Below, in pieces: positions 47,386 through 59,890 of a DNA stretch of 64,000 bases. Each line of letters begins with the position of its first letter. Position 1 is the stretch's first letter. Source of the stretch: Sweltsa coloradensis (lineage: Eukaryota; Arthropoda; Insecta; Plecoptera; Chloroperlidae); the NCBI GenBank assembly GCA_024449915.1, contig JAMZAV010000107.1, forward strand, positions 310,001 through 374,000, written 5' to 3'. Below the pieces are notes generated by a model. It made no database searches, was not told the DNA's origin, and was given only the letters and a program-made list of their open reading frames with translations. A program made the translations under genes and the position numbers.

Positions 47386-50300
47386 ATAATATTATGTTTC
47401 GTCTTGTCTAGTGAACCATGGTGAGAACCGTACAGCAACCGTATGTATTACTATACTAGATTCCTAATATGTAATGCACCTCGTTATGAAAGATTGAACA
47501 CAATACTAACATAATTTTTTCGACATACTGACTGTATAGAGTGTAGTATTTTGTATTTATTGTTATTTTCCCGCTCAAGGGGAGGAAAGGCCGATATAGG
47601 GCAATACTGCCCTCCTCAGCCTCAGTTTAGTATAGAAACCCCGCGTGTCATATATGCCGTCGCCAGTGTCCGCATCCCCGATACCGAAATGAAACAATCG
47701 GATTCCGATATGACAGATCTCCTCTACATGAGCTAGCTATCTATAAAAACTTTTTTCGTCATAGGATGCCCGCTGTATAGGGTATGCATCAGATATGCTA
47801 CCCGGAGTAACCATCTTCATTCAAGGTGACTAACTATAGGTAATGGGGTTCTGGTTTATAACCCCGGAACAATTTTCAGTCAGGATAGCCGATGGTCTAT
47901 AGAACAAACGTCACCACCCGATTCAGTGTTCCACGCGCTATGCGCATGTACGGTATAGATATTTATATACACATTATATTGGAATGGAATCGAGTAATGT
48001 GTGGAATAAGAACAGTATTGAAACTATAATCTCGTTTTATTGATTTTAAACCCGGGAAAGGGTGGTGATACGCCGTATGCACTATTAAAAAGATAGTAAG
48101 TGATACTTGCTACATATTACAAATTAAGCTCTACATTGGCAGTGAATTGGTATTCGTAAAGTTTAAGGCCTACAAAACATTTTAATTGAAATTTAGTACC
48201 AAGGAGGAAAGGAAAGGAAAGGGAATGAACCTTATGTCCTATCACTTTTATCTTAAACGCATATTAAAAAAATTGCATACCTGCGTACTACGTTTGTGAA
48301 ATACGTTTATCATTTTAACGCTTTGTGGCTTATACTCGCTGAACTGAAAAATCGTTCTGCGTGCAAACATAAAGATCCATGCACACAGTTTGCAAAGAAC
48401 ACATCACAAATGTACCATACCGCGAAGCGGAAAGCATTATACCGTCTTAGGAATTACAATTTACGAACCCCCCCCCCTCTTCCCCCTCCCGTGCCTACGA
48501 CAACGAGCTACACATAGTTTGTAGTCTGTCAGCTCGATGTTTGCCGTCTTCTGGTTGTACTAGAGACAATCAAAATTAATGACGTCATGCATGCTCTTAT
48601 CTTTTGACGTAATGCTCGATCTCTGGCATTCCCGAACGTTTCAATGCTTTGTATAATTATTGTGAAGAGGTTCCAGACGCTTTGTACCGCGTTTCCCCAA
48701 ATATGAATCTTAATAATCACGCAGTGCATTTTGAATGGAGTTTACATTATGCACTGCACTATCTTTAAAGGTCAGTTGAATGCTGTGTGATATGTTTGCT
48801 ATATTACAGATTAAAGCATTGACAAAACAACCAAGTGTTTGTACATGTGTGCATTATTACCACCATTGTAATTAATAATGATGCGTATCTAATATAGGAC
48901 CTATGTGATATTACATTCATCACATTTCCATAATTCCATTCCCAGTCAAACTCATACGTAACATACATTTACTGCTGATCTGTCACGTAGTTGTTTATGA
49001 TTTACAATATAACGGCAAACACTTTACAAATACATTAAAACACATCGGAAACGTAATGTTGTAAAGAATGACACTTTATTCGCAAACCTTAGTGACCAAC
49101 GAACTTAAAATGTAATAGAATTTCTTGCGGACAACACAACACATCCTGCAACGCTTTAGAGATTTGTTTTTCTGAGTTAAGTCCTGCTGAATGACGACGT
49201 ATTATGAAGAATCGGAAGCCTTAGCCTTCTCCCAAAACAGCTTCTAGTGTCTGGTCTCAGCTGCCTCACCCGGCGAGCCGCCACCGGCTTAGTGATGTGT
49301 TGACCTGAGTGTACTGTACTGCAAGGCGGTGTGTATCGATGTTTCGTAACGAATCAGAACAGTTGCCTCACAAAACAGCTTCTAGTGTCCAGCCTCCATT
49401 GATCGAATATCCATCTCCATGTATTTTAGAAAACGAATCGTTTTGCAAACTTACCCTGACATCAGAAGACAATGAATACAGCAAGTTACGGAAATGTACA
49501 GGGGATATATGATGAAAAATGATCCCATTTTTACTATTTCGTTCACGATATTCGTAAAAAATATAATCAATCATGGAAGCACGCACGGAGTATACGCACA
49601 TCCAGACGCGTCGCGGCGACCCTTTACGTGCTCAACGCGCTATCCTTGTCTCGGTGTAAATGTTTCTTCCGCTCGAGGTTTATGTGTGAAGTTCGATACT
49701 TATTGGACAAGAAAAGTAGTTTGGTTGTTGGGAACAGTCCCCTCTCTTCTCTATCTACATAAACGTAGTTTAGTGAGGCTTTAATGCAGTGTGTTGGGCG
49801 ATAGAAGAGACGCGCGTGCAGTCAGATGAAAGTAACGTAAACACTGCAGTTATATCCTCTAGGAGGTCCATAAACAGATAAGTGAACAAAGGAATGTGAT
49901 CAACGGTAATGGGCGCCCACGATCTTCTTAACTTGAGAAGTGGAAATGATCTAGCACAAAGCACATTGTACATAAAAAGGTGATCTCTCATGATTCCCAA
50001 GTGCCAATGTCAGTCAAACTTCAATTATACTGTATATCGAATAAAGATTTCGAGTTTTTCAGCTCACTTTGTGCCATCATTCTTGCATTCTTACCGGGAA
50101 TACTTTCGAATATTAAATAAAATATTTTTGTTGATATTTTGTTGCCATAACATTCTTATATTCTTACCGGGAATATTTTCCTTTAAGCCTATGGTTGTTG
50201 ATAAAGATAGATTTTTATCATACGATTTGACAAATTCGGTTAGGAGGACATACAGATAGGCCCTACTGTAGTTTTTTTTTTTAATATTTTAATAATATAG

Positions 50301-53300
50301 AAGCTTATCCCCTAAATATTAAAAAAAATCTAAAGTGTAATTGTACAATACTTTTATCTTCGCCCTATACTAGAAAATGAACCCTCCCACCTTCAAAATG
50401 AGGAAACGCTGTGTTTGCATATGACGTAATGATTCTATATCAGTCGGCACCCATGTGTGGACTGTGGAGAGCTTTTAGGGTTTGTGGACTTTGACGTTTC
50501 AGAAATCGGCCACTGTCAACATATCTATATCATCCCAATACCAGTACCACCACCGGCAACATTGATGGCATGTACGTTTTATTTATGTATACGGAGTTTT
50601 GAATCGCATTGCACGACACGCAATGAAAAATTACCTTTTTATCCTACATCATCAACACAAATATGATTTCAAGTTTAAAACTCAAACAAAAATCGAAATG
50701 GAGATGTGTTTGATTTCAAGACTTATTTTTTTCCATTTCTTATACGTATTTTCGAACGTGCACGTGGAGTGTGGTACGTAGCTAACTTTCTCTGCCATCG
50801 TTGACTTCGTTCATCACCAGCAATGGGTAAATACATGGTTCTATTTCTGTCCCGGCTGCTAAATTATGCCATCCAGTTAATATATTATGCGAGCGCATTG
50901 AGTTTTTTGTATGCAGGCATGGTTAATTAATATTGACAGTTCAAAAGGAAATAATGCATGATAAACGTGTATGTGTTTTCAACGTGCAAGTATTGAAATT
51001 TATGTGGTGTATTTTAATTAACATATGGATTTTTCACTTATGCGGCTTTTCTAAACCAGCCGTGTGTTATCTATTCATGTTCTTTCTCTGTCGTAGGCCA
51101 CGATTTCCACTAAAACCCTCTTTGTATGGACAGGGTTGTTGTTTCATTGGCCTAATGGGCTATACACGTTATTTTACTTAATGTTTTGAAAGGTTACTTA
51201 TGTGCTGTGGAGTGTGGGGCCTATTCTGTGTTGTTCTAGTTGTTATCTGCCATAACTAATTCATGTCATTTTTACTTGTTTAATCAATACCTTCACTTAT
51301 TGCTCTGACATGCAACAATAAAACATTAATTTGCCAAGGTGCCCTTCATTGAAATCGGTTGTACGGAATTCTTTGAGAGAGATAAAGCCATCCACGTTCC
51401 TAGGTTAGCAGGATCAAGATGTCACTCCAAAATTTGCCGAAATTTTTGATTCAGTTGTTTCCATGGGGGGTTGGTTGTCATAGAAATCCCCCGAGAGCCT
51501 ATCCCGTGTGGTATGATTAAATGTCACGTCTCCGTATCCGCATGAACACCATGGAAATCACTGCCTGTCATGTTGAGCGTGATCAATTCTACACTTTCAA
51601 TATTATTATTTTATGGAAGCGCGTGATTGATGTGCTTTTAGTCCTCATTATATAGAAACTTGAGAGCTCATTCATTCAGGTGTTGAATTGCCCGGATGGA
51701 ATGAAAGCCCAAAGAAAAATGCGTTGCCGAGAAGAAACGAAAATTAATTCTGCAGAAATCGGTCCCTTACGAACAAGATTTCGTCGACCCACATTCTGTG
51801 AAATTGCAAAGATAAACGGAATTCTAATTTCAATGAAATTCACACAGACTGCTTTAATGAGTTTCGCCTCTCGACGGTTAGTGGTGGGCAAGACAAGTAC
51901 TTGCGGTGGTTGCAGGGGCGTCGTGTCTCGCTGCATCGCGACGCGTCATCCAGACCCTTAACGAGCACTTTGCTAACATTTCAGCAATCAGAGCCCTCAT
52001 TGAAGTGGTGGTCCGTTATGACTGCAGCCACGTGTGTTACCTCCTGGGGCCGAGAGAGCGAGTGAGAGAGAGAGCGCTGGTACTGGCGGTGGCAGGCAGC
52101 CCCACCCCGACGAGCATCTCCCAGGGACTGCGCCATGGCACACGTTCCGCCGACGCCGCGCGCGCGCCACCTACCCACCCAGCCAGCTTCCTTCCCTGCC
52201 TTGTTTGTTTTGCATCACTAGAACGTCGGTTACGAACTTGGGGAGATTATGATTTCTGCAAAGAGTTAAAACAAAAAAATACCCTCGGATTGGTATGTCC
52301 CACACACGTCGCACATCGCTCGCACGAGATTGAAATAACTGCCACATGTGTGTGTGTGTGTGCGTGTGTGTGCGCGCGCTAGAACTGGATCCGGTGAGAC
52401 CCGTGACCTACCCATTTGACAAGCATGTCGAACCTGTCATGTGTGCGCGACACCTTCCCCCGCTTGCGTGACATGCCATTCTGGTCTGCATCCGACCCGA
52501 CACCTTGCATCGATATACCCACCGGAAATCATATTAAAAACAAATCATGTTCAATCATAAAAGCATATATTTTTTGTACGTTAATGTTGAATGTTAACAT
52601 TACAGAAACAAGTTTATAATCCTTCCTATATTTGTGTGTTAAAGTACGAATTCATTTTATTTCTTACCACCCCTATATCAAAGAGCGAAAACCTTTAAAA
52701 TCTTTTAAATGAACTTTTGTTTCCTAAGGGTATATTCGTTATAGCTTGTAAATATTTGAAGTTAATTATCTAGTGGGTAGACCGATGCCCACAAGAGAGG
52801 TGTTTTGTGGTGTTCTTTTGTAAAAACATAGTGTAATGCACGTTCTATATGTATACGTATGTTCTATGGAACAAGTTCTCCTAACTTTCTGGTTCGCTTC
52901 TTGTATGTGAACGTATAAATAACGCCATGCATATTCTGTCACACCGAGCGACGTGTGTGACCGGTTCCTTGGCCGAGTCAGAGTGTCTGATATAAATTTA
53001 GAACACTTTTTTGTGGGTTGGCCATCGTCTCGATTAGCCCTATTACACACATGCATACCTTTGTGACGTTTCTGAAACATTATCTATCAACAAGAAACCA
53101 TTCGTCGATGGTGTCGGTGCCTACAGAGTTGGCTTGGTCGGCTTTAAATTTAATGCTCCCCCCCCCCTCCCCCCCACTGAAAATCAGTTCTGTGACTGAG
53201 TGGGTAGACTCTAAATACGATTTTTTAAAAGGAAACTTTTTGGGAAATCTATTTGTTCTGTATGTTGCTTAGTTCTATTACTCTGCGTACATGTTAAATT

Positions 53301-54081
53301 TAGTTTTATTCAATTCAAACCAATTTTTGTATCAGAAAATAAAATATTTCCAGTTTTCTTCTTAACAGATGAATTTAAAGATTTCAATTTGTAAATAAAT
53401 TGTATAATCCGATATGTAGTTAAGTAGATTTCATGGGATACGATTTCCATCCAATCTGCTGTTATTCGCGTTTATGTATAAAATGAGGTAGTAAAACGTA
53501 TAGCCTGTCTATAGAAGAGCGTAAAACTCCGCTCTGTGAATGCGCGCTCCCGTGAAACAGTCCTCAACATCAATTCACGTTCACTGTTCTCAAATTCTTA
53601 ATCTCGCTTGCAATTTTGTAATGGCAAAGTTAATAGCAGAAATCAAGTAGATAGAAACATTTATTCTTTTACAACAATTTAGGGTGCTTTAGAGTAGGAG
53701 TACTGACAGTCGTGTTATTGTTATTTCTAGTTTGTAAAGCTTTTGTTCACAGAGCGAAACAATTCACTTAGCTTAGTACTGTGAACTTTGACAGCATTAT
53801 TGTGTTGCTAATGAACTTCTTGTAGTGATTTATTCGATTCAATTCCCGCTTACTGTAGACATACACAATTCAACTTTACGAGAACATTGTGTAAACAGAG
53901 ATAATATGCCTTAAGGTAGCCATCTCTAGCCTACAACTTCTCTTAAACTGTGTATGTTGTTTACGATAGGAATTTGGATATGTAACCGATTCTGTATAAC
54001 TCTGAGATCCCTGTAATAGGCTAGAGGACCACACGTACCCTGCAATAGCCTTTCTGCCCTATGGGCAGGTAAAATACATTG

Positions 54082-54082
<1 letters not shown>
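47386..54082. other. Unassigned stretch
   Basis: No gene or repeat family recognised over about 6.7 kb. 51900-52400 is GC-richer and ends in a (TG)n tract. The longest ORF of the window (51906-52382, 158 codons) lies here, but it runs into that tract and has no recognisable domain. A run of C with interruptions lies at 53158-53175. Confidence 0.4.
52346..52379. repeat. (TG)n/(CG)n microsatellite
   Basis: An alternating TG/CG tract of about 34 bp with purine-pyrimidine alternation, so of Z-DNA-forming type. Confidence 0.9.
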
Positions 54083-54152
<70 letters not shown>

Positions 54153-54159
54153 TATTATT
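54083..54159. repeat. (ATT)n microsatellite
   Basis: About 25 ATT units with one interruption near the right end. Confidence 0.97.
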
Positions 54160-54362
54160 TTCATTCTACAACTCGTAACTTTATATGGAAACACGAAATA
54201 TTAAAACGTTTCCAAGTGTCAGGTTTTATCTGGCGATCTTGTGAGGTTTCATTTTAAGGAAATGTCGCATAGCCGCATAATTAGCGAACATACAAGAAAC
54301 GTATACAGTGAGACAGTATTTTCATCCGATCATCATCCGGTTGATAATAATGTGATATTATT

Positions 54363-54750
54363 TAGTGCTGGACTATGACATACTATTCAATATCAATATC
54401 ACACAAAAATTTCGATGTATGGAAATTTGATTATTTATGCAAATAAAGTATAATTAAAAAATTTCAAAATACAAAATTGTATCACAAGATAAATTATAGA
54501 CTTGCTATTACAAATGTGTGGATTTTTTAAAAGTGTATCGCCAAAAATTCGTAACGATTGTTTACATTCGCGCCTGGACCCGGCACCTCCACCATCTGCG
54601 TGGGTGAATTTAGTTTTTCACGTTTAAAACAACATTTTTGGTTGATTTGTGTTAAATTTCTAGATTTTGATATGAGTCCAAATATAGATATTGAAAATAT
54701 TTCCTCATACCGATATCGTATCGACAGATCGATATCTACTCCCAGCCCTA
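54363..54750. mobile_element. hAT-like MITE, 388 bp
   Basis: The ends TAGTGCTGGACTATG and CCCAGCCCTA form a short imperfect inverted repeat (TAG(T/G)GCTGG). Flanks ATATTATT (54355-54362) and ATATTAAT (54751-54758) are an 8-bp target duplication with one mismatch. The interior is rich in ATCGATAT strings and carries one core complement at 54579-54594. Ends of the type (C/T)AGGGCTGG with GATATCG-rich interiors are common among animal hAT MITEs. There is no ORF for a transposase. Confidence 0.75.
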
Positions 54751-54758
54751 ATATTAAT

Positions 54759-56845
54759 AGATAGGCCTACATCGTGTTAATTGAAATTGTATCAAAAGTG
54801 GACGGCACTAAAAAATAATTAAGACTAGGATCACTGCAGATAGATGGTGTGTGTTTATAAATAAAATAACGAGTTTAAAAGTGAGGTGTTGGCTGGTGAG
54901 GTGTAACAAATGTGAGGTATCACTATTCTGTTAGAAAATAAACTCGTTTCCATTAAAATATGTGTAACTATAAATCACATGCAAATGAACATGTACATAA
55001 TGAGATACTTTGTACTTTGAGCAACAACCTGTCAAATTCATACTCGACTGTATTGACGCATTCAATAATAATGGTTTATATCTACTCACATACGTTTATT
55101 TTCTTTGTTGAAATCGGACAGTTTACAAAGAGAACAAACCTTACTGTACTCTTTGATGATTTTATTGATTGCATGATTTTATCCCATGCTTGCTTTGGGT
55201 TCATGACTGATGCAGGATTTATTGGAACAAGTTTGTATTAAAAGCTAATATTAGCACATGGTGAATAGCACTGAGAAAAACAAACCTACACACAGGAAGA
55301 AAGCATTGAAATTGATTTGGTTTTGTGGTGTATAGCCGGAAGGTTGCTCGATACTCAACGGTAGAGCCAAATTAGTTTTTAAGCCCAAGGGACAGGTGTA
55401 TATACTGCCTTACCTTGTGGCACTAAATCTCTAACTGTTAAAATTTAATTTGCGTTGAGTGGTTATTTATTATACTTACAGGTGTAACATGTGATTACAT
55501 TGAAGGTTTTCACAAGCCTAGAATATAAGTCTTTGAAACACGAGATATATTACTTGAGCGCTACGTGGGATTCAAGGGTCATGTAGACAGCACACGCATC
55601 GCTTGGCTTGGCTTGATGGCTGCTCGACTCAATGTCGTTTAAAGTGTGTTTTAAAATAAACAGAGCCTGGTATTTATAGTGAAAACGATATAGTGGATTA
55701 TTTTCACCACTAATTTGGGCAAACAAAAACATGTCATTTATTTCCGCCACAAATATCTGCCTCTCAACTCCTCAATATTAAGTTTCACAAAAGTGTAAGG
55801 GTGGAAAATACACTACTTTTAACTACATTTTCAAGTTATTTCCTCCCGCTCTTGAGCGTAACAAAATCGAAAGTTTTATTTTATTTTCACCACAAACGAA
55901 AAACGAATAGTGACAAGGATTTTCTAGAGGCGAATCGACAAGTAAGTATGTAAAACTTTTAATGCTCATAAGACAAACATTCTAAAGAAAAACACGACAC
56001 GAAATGAACTAGCAATAATGACAGCCTATTGATCTTTCTGTAACTTAGTTAAAACAAAATCCAACATGCTTTGTTCAATTCTGTTGATAGTAGTAGGGCT
56101 ACGTATTGGCTTAAACGTATTCAAACAAGACGCTGCTGTATAAAGTAAAGCCTGATTCCAACTTCGAAGCTAATTTAACGCTTTGCATGTCTTAGGTTTG
56201 GGACCGCCTTGCATAATTTATAAAATAATTTCATGCAAGCTGGAATTAAAATTTTACTTGTGAAATACCGTTTGTGATAAATGGAGATAGAATTTAACTT
56301 TATTGTGAAAAACTTGGCGATATTAGAAATAAGAACTTCAGTTGTGAAATACCGTTCATGATAATAATTAAATTATAATCGTTCTTGGGCCAAATTGGTT
56401 AGAATTCAACTTGATCGTGAAGTATTTGAACAATATTATTACGTACGGTTTTGACATTTTAGTTTACGTGAAATTGTTGCTCATAAAACAAACTTGAAAT
56501 TGATTTTGTAGCTGACCGTTTGTGATATTATTGAGAGTTTTTGTTAATCCTTAAGACTGTTCATACTTATAAAATCACATTTTTAAAACAACGCGTATAT
56601 TATTGATAACTAGGGCATACTTACTGTAGAATAACATTTAAAATTTTAAAAGATCGTCAGTCATTCAGTGGCACAAATTAAAGATTGCACAATATTTTAA
56701 AACTATTTGACTATAAATTATTACTTATGAAATTTGTCTGGTACAAAGATATAACTTCATAGTTTATATGTACAGCTGCATAATAAATAAGGTATTGATT
56801 GTAGATGTAACGCCGAGTGTATATTCAGTCAACATGGCATATGTG
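54759..56845. other. Unassigned stretch
   Basis: AT-rich; no gene or repeat family recognised. GTGAAATACCGTT recurs loosely (about 56260, 56345), without a clear unit. Confidence 0.45.
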
Positions 56846-57036
56846 AATCTCGTGATCGTGTTCTCACTGGGTCTTCAAACCTGGTCTAACCGACGACACA
56901 CCATGCTCAATCTCGTGATCGTGTTCTCACTGGGTCTTCAAACCTGGTCTAACCGACGACACACCATTGCTCAATCTCGTGATCGTGTTCTCGCTGGGTC
57001 TTCAAACCTGGTCTAACCGACGACACACCATGCTCA
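56846..57036. repeat. 63-bp tandem repeat, three copies
   Basis: The unit starts AATCTCGTGATCGTGTTCTC and ends CGACGACACACCATGCTC, with starts at 56846, 56909 and 56973. The copies are almost identical (one T insertion and one A/G change). A 63-bp unit keeps a reading frame open across the first two copies (ORF 56768-57016), which should not be taken as a gene. Confidence 0.95.
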
Positions 57037-57596
57037 CGTTTTTGCCGCGATGATAATTTTACGCCGTTTGTCTCGACATGTCATGTCTAATGTAATGGTA
57101 GGGTACATACTACACTTCCAGACCTGGCCCCGGGCCTTGACAAAGAAAACACTATAATTGTTCTCTGTTTTTGTATACACCTGTGATGCAGCGTTTAACT
57201 ACACGGTCTTTATATAGGTACAGGTCCAGCCCTTTTGCTTAGTTGAAAATTAAAGAACACGCATTGCAAATTTGCAATCTGGGACTCTCGGCAGGACGTT
57301 GTGTCAGCCTGGCGTGACCCCCATTATATATGCTATTTGTGTTTCTAACAAAACTCTTTCCCCTGCATCTCTTCGCAGGTTTATGTGTTTAGATTGTAGT
57401 AGGTTATCGCGGCCTAGGATAGATAACATGCTGTATGTTCTCGGTATAAACCGCAACTATGATGAAAAAGTAGCTCCTAGTGTCCACCGACAACATCATC
57501 AGGACGTGACTGTCTCAAAGTCCAAATTTGAGGGAAATCACAAATCTGTTAAGGGGGGGGCCCTTATGCGTTTGCACCAGTTTATTAATACCTATT
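57037..57596. other. Unassigned stretch
   Basis: No gene recognised. ORF 57272-57598 (108 codons) has no recognisable product. Confidence 0.4.
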
Positions 57597-59890
57597 AGAT
57601 GCAAAAGAACGAAACAAAACGCAAAATATCGTTTTTAATTAAATATAAATATTTTTATTGATGTGCGTGGTGTAATCCTCGAAAATTATAAATTTAATTA
57701 TTTTATGGTCTTGAATCTTGATCGTTATCTCACGCAGAAAACCAAAACTCATTTTTTCCCCCTTATTTATGCAAGATTATTTCCGACCGTTCAACTCGAT
57801 TACCCAATGATACATTTTCCTGCTGTAATATTGGGTTTTAAAAATTGTTTTAATTTAAGTAAAACAAAAAAACCTGGGGAAAGGTGGGGCGTAGTAAACC
57901 GAGAAAGTATTTGGGATTCATCCTAGTCTTATGTAATTCTATGTATGTGAATGTCTGTTATGTCTGCTAATTAGTTACTTTTATGAAGAAGTTTTCGAAG
58001 AAGAATACAGAAACAAAATAATATATTTTACAAGATAAATTTCGTTTTTGGTGGAGGTGCCGGGTAATCATATTATGTGCTAACTTTGAGTGACGCAAGC
58101 CTCTCCCTGAGCCCCAGGGTTCCAAAAACATTTACTTTCGTCGTTGATAGAGGGCATTGTAAAAAACAAACATAAATTACCAACAATTGGAGGTCTTGTT
58201 CGGTTTTTGTCGTGACGTTTTCTTACGGGACTTACGGACAGAAGTGATGCTTATAATAGAGCTTCCTTCCTAATTGTAAATTTCAACAACATTTTTCACT
58301 TACCTAAATTTCGTTTTTGGTGGAGGTGCCGGTTAATTGTGAGGTGCAAACGAACGAAACGAAACTACAAATAATGTCATAATCTTAATATATTTTAACT
58401 CAACATTTTTGTTGTGTCGTGGTGTAATCCTGGAAAATGGTATATGTACTCCTACTTATATGTTCTTAGATCTTGATCGTTATCTCACGTAGAGGCCAGT
58501 AACTCATTTTCTCACCTTATTGCTGCAAGAATTACTTACTGACCGTTCAACTCGATTACCATTGCATACATTATCTGCTGTAATATTGTTAAAATAATTG
58601 TTTTAATTTTAAGTAAGCGAAAACCTTGGGTAAAAGGTGGAGCAGGAGTAGATGAGCAAAAAGGATTAATTTTGTACTCTTATAGCATAATATCGAAGTC
58701 TTATGTATGTATGTGTTAGTGCAAGCACGGGTATGGCAGTACACAAAAGAGCTAAGCTAAGCTAAGCTACTTTACGAAGGGTTTTTCGAAGACGAATACA
58801 GTAACAAAATAATATATTTTTACAATATGAATTTCGTTTTTGGTGGAGGTGCCGCGTAATTATATTACGTGCTAGCTTGGGGTGATGCAAGCCTCTCCCA
58901 GAACCCCAGGGTTCTAAAAACATTTTGTGTCGTCATTGATAAAGGGCATCGTACAAAAAAAAAACATAAATTACCAACTGGAGGTCGTGTTCTGTTTTTA
59001 TTGTGACGTTTTCTTACGGGACTTACGGACAGAAGTGATGCTTATAATAGAGCTTCCTTCCCAATTGTAAATTTTAACAACATTTTTCACTTACCTAAAT
59101 TTCGTTTTTGGTGGAGGTGCCGGGTAATTGTGAGGTGCAAACGAACGAAACGAAACTACAAATATAGTCTTAATTTTAATATATTTTAACACAACATTTG
59201 TATTGTGCGTGGTCTAATCCTAAAAAATTGCATATGTACTCTTACTTGTATGGCCTTAAATCTTGATCGTTATCTCACGGAGAGGCCAATAACTCATTTT
59301 CTCACCTTGCTGCAAGAATTACTTTCCAACCGTTCAACTCGATTACCATTGCATACATTATCTGCTGTAATATGGTTTACTAATATTGTTTAAATTTTAA
59401 CTAAGCGAAAACCTTGGGTGGAGCAGGAGTAGCTGAGCAAAGGATTGGAACATCTTATAGCATAAAATCGAAGTCTTATGTATGTGTATGTCTGTTTATG
59501 TATTTTGGTACATACAAGGACGGGTACGGGAGTTCACACAATTGGGGCAAACCTACTGGATGAAGAGTTTTTCGAAGACGAATACACAAATAAATTAATG
59601 TATTTTTACAAGTTTTAATTTCGTTTTTGGTGGAGGTGCCGGGTAATTCGATTTATGTTCAAACTTTGGGCGACGCAAGCCTCTCTCTGACCCCCAGGGT
59701 CACCAACACATTTTGTATAGTCCTTGTTAAAGGGCATTGTAAATTTAAAAAAAAAACTCAAAGCAATTGGCGGTCGTGTTTGGTTTTTATCTTGACGTTT
59801 TTATACGGACGGACTGACAGAAAAGCAAAAGCGATGCTCCAATTGAAAATTTTATCAACATTTATCTATTTCCTACACTCATCAGTGTAG
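57597..59890 (+). repeat. Tandem array, three units of about 770 bp
   Basis: The unit order is GCAAACGAACGAAACGAAAC, GTGCGTGGTGTAATCCT, ATCTTGATCGTTATCTCACG, CCGTTCAACTCGATTACC, TTTTTCGAAGACGAATACA, core a, GACGCAAGCCTCTCCCTGA, GGACTTACGGACAGAAGTGA, core b. The landmark ATCTTGATCGTTATCTCACG begins at about 57714, 58473 and 59259. Cores (TGGTGGAGGTGCCGGG) are at 58049, 58318, 58841, 59109 and 59628; those at 58318 and 58841 have a mismatch near the 3' end. Each core is preceded by TTTCGTTTT. Units 2 and 3 are the closest pair. ORFs inside are short and not conserved between units. Confidence 0.93.

Noticed and set aside
51906..52382. Longest ORF in the window (158 codons, plus)
   Set aside because: It lies in a GC-rich patch where stops are rarer, runs into a TG/CG microsatellite, overlaps other open frames and has no recognisable domain.
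53485..53506. let-7-like string TGAGGTAGTAAAACGTATAG
   Set aside because: It keeps the let-7 seed and the GTATAG part, but no complementary arm follows or precedes within hairpin distance and the middle bases differ.
57663..57926. 87-codon ORF inside the 770-bp array
   Set aside because: The frame is not kept in units 2 and 3, so it is not a conserved coding repeat.
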